Source: Planctomycetota bacterium (GTDB taxonomy: Bacteria > Planctomycetota > UBA1135 > GCA-002686595). Taken from it: a stretch of 64,000 nucleotides of DNA. Under the pieces are notes generated by a model. That model had not been told where the DNA came from. It worked only from the letters and a program-made list of their open reading frames with translations, and ran no database searches. Positions 63,971-64,000 of this stretch are shown here, one piece after another. The stretch lies in the NCBI GenBank assembly GCA_029259655.1, contig JAJDET010000171.1:41962-105961 (forward strand), read 5' to 3'. Numbering within the stretch: position 1 is the first letter of the stretch; each line of letters starts with the position of its first letter. The position numbers and the translations under genes were made by a program.

Positions 63971-64000
63971 GATCGCGGCGGAGCCTACCGGAGCCCGCGG

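Overview
The window is a GC-rich, gene-dense bacterial chromosome segment (roughly two thirds G+C by eye). It carries 54 protein genes, one of them cut by the left edge, and I see no rRNA, tRNA, CRISPR array, transposase or phage gene. The gene repertoire points to a planctomycete-like bacterium: an ECF-type sigma factor coupled to a membrane Ser/Thr kinase, an ExbB/ExbD operon carrying a hopene-cyclase-like toroid protein, BlaI with an M56 peptidase, PilZ proteins, and many lipoproteins of unknown function. This affiliation is inferred from gene content and some family resemblances, not from a marker gene.

Layout. 1-9.4 kb: mutM (partial) with a DUF983 protein; a large regulatory-domain protein; a coiled-coil protein; then a sigma factor, a membrane kinase overlapping it, a tandem PilZ protein and a family 39-type glycosyltransferase. 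9.4-15.8 kb: a lipoprotein with a glycosidase-like propeller, divergent cardiolipin synthase, a YVTN propeller fused to a DJ-1/PfpI domain, and a Rieske oxygenase. 15.8-23.2 kb, minus strand: a TPR protein, ExbB, ExbD and a composite propeller/TonB-like/toroid protein in one tight operon. 23.3-26.3 kb, minus strand: blaI, an M56 (BlaR1-like) peptidase and a secreted protein whose tryptophans repeat every 3, 4 or 7 residues, preceded by two BlaI-type operators. 26.6-48.2 kb: mostly independent genes, including a two-component system, a serine hydrolase, an M48 lipoprotein, a DUF3332 pair, a hemerythrin-like protein, an amidohydrolase, and one membrane protein with base usage unlike its neighbours. 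48.2-50.5 kb: a Nat-type ABC exporter.

50.6-61.7 kb is the most unusual part. glgC and glgA, for ADP-glucose and glucan synthesis, bracket a six-gene minus-strand operon: two ATP-grasp ligases, an S51 (peptidase E/cyanophycinase-like) protein, an esterase with an N-terminal glycogen-binding-like domain, a third ATP-grasp of a different type, and a second esterase. A fourth ATP-grasp gene follows glgA. Three of the four ATP-grasp proteins are paralogues. No glgB, glgP or cyanophycin synthetase is present. I infer a pathway that builds and breaks an amino-acid or carboxylate conjugate linked to glucose or glucan metabolism; its product is unknown.

The window ends with a fused salicylyl-CoA 5-hydroxylase/Old Yellow Enzyme protein. 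Repeats are few: a 58-bp direct repeat pair with hairpins downstream of glgC, and two small arrays built on GTGCCCG. The only stretch over 300 bp without a gene is 26304-26643.
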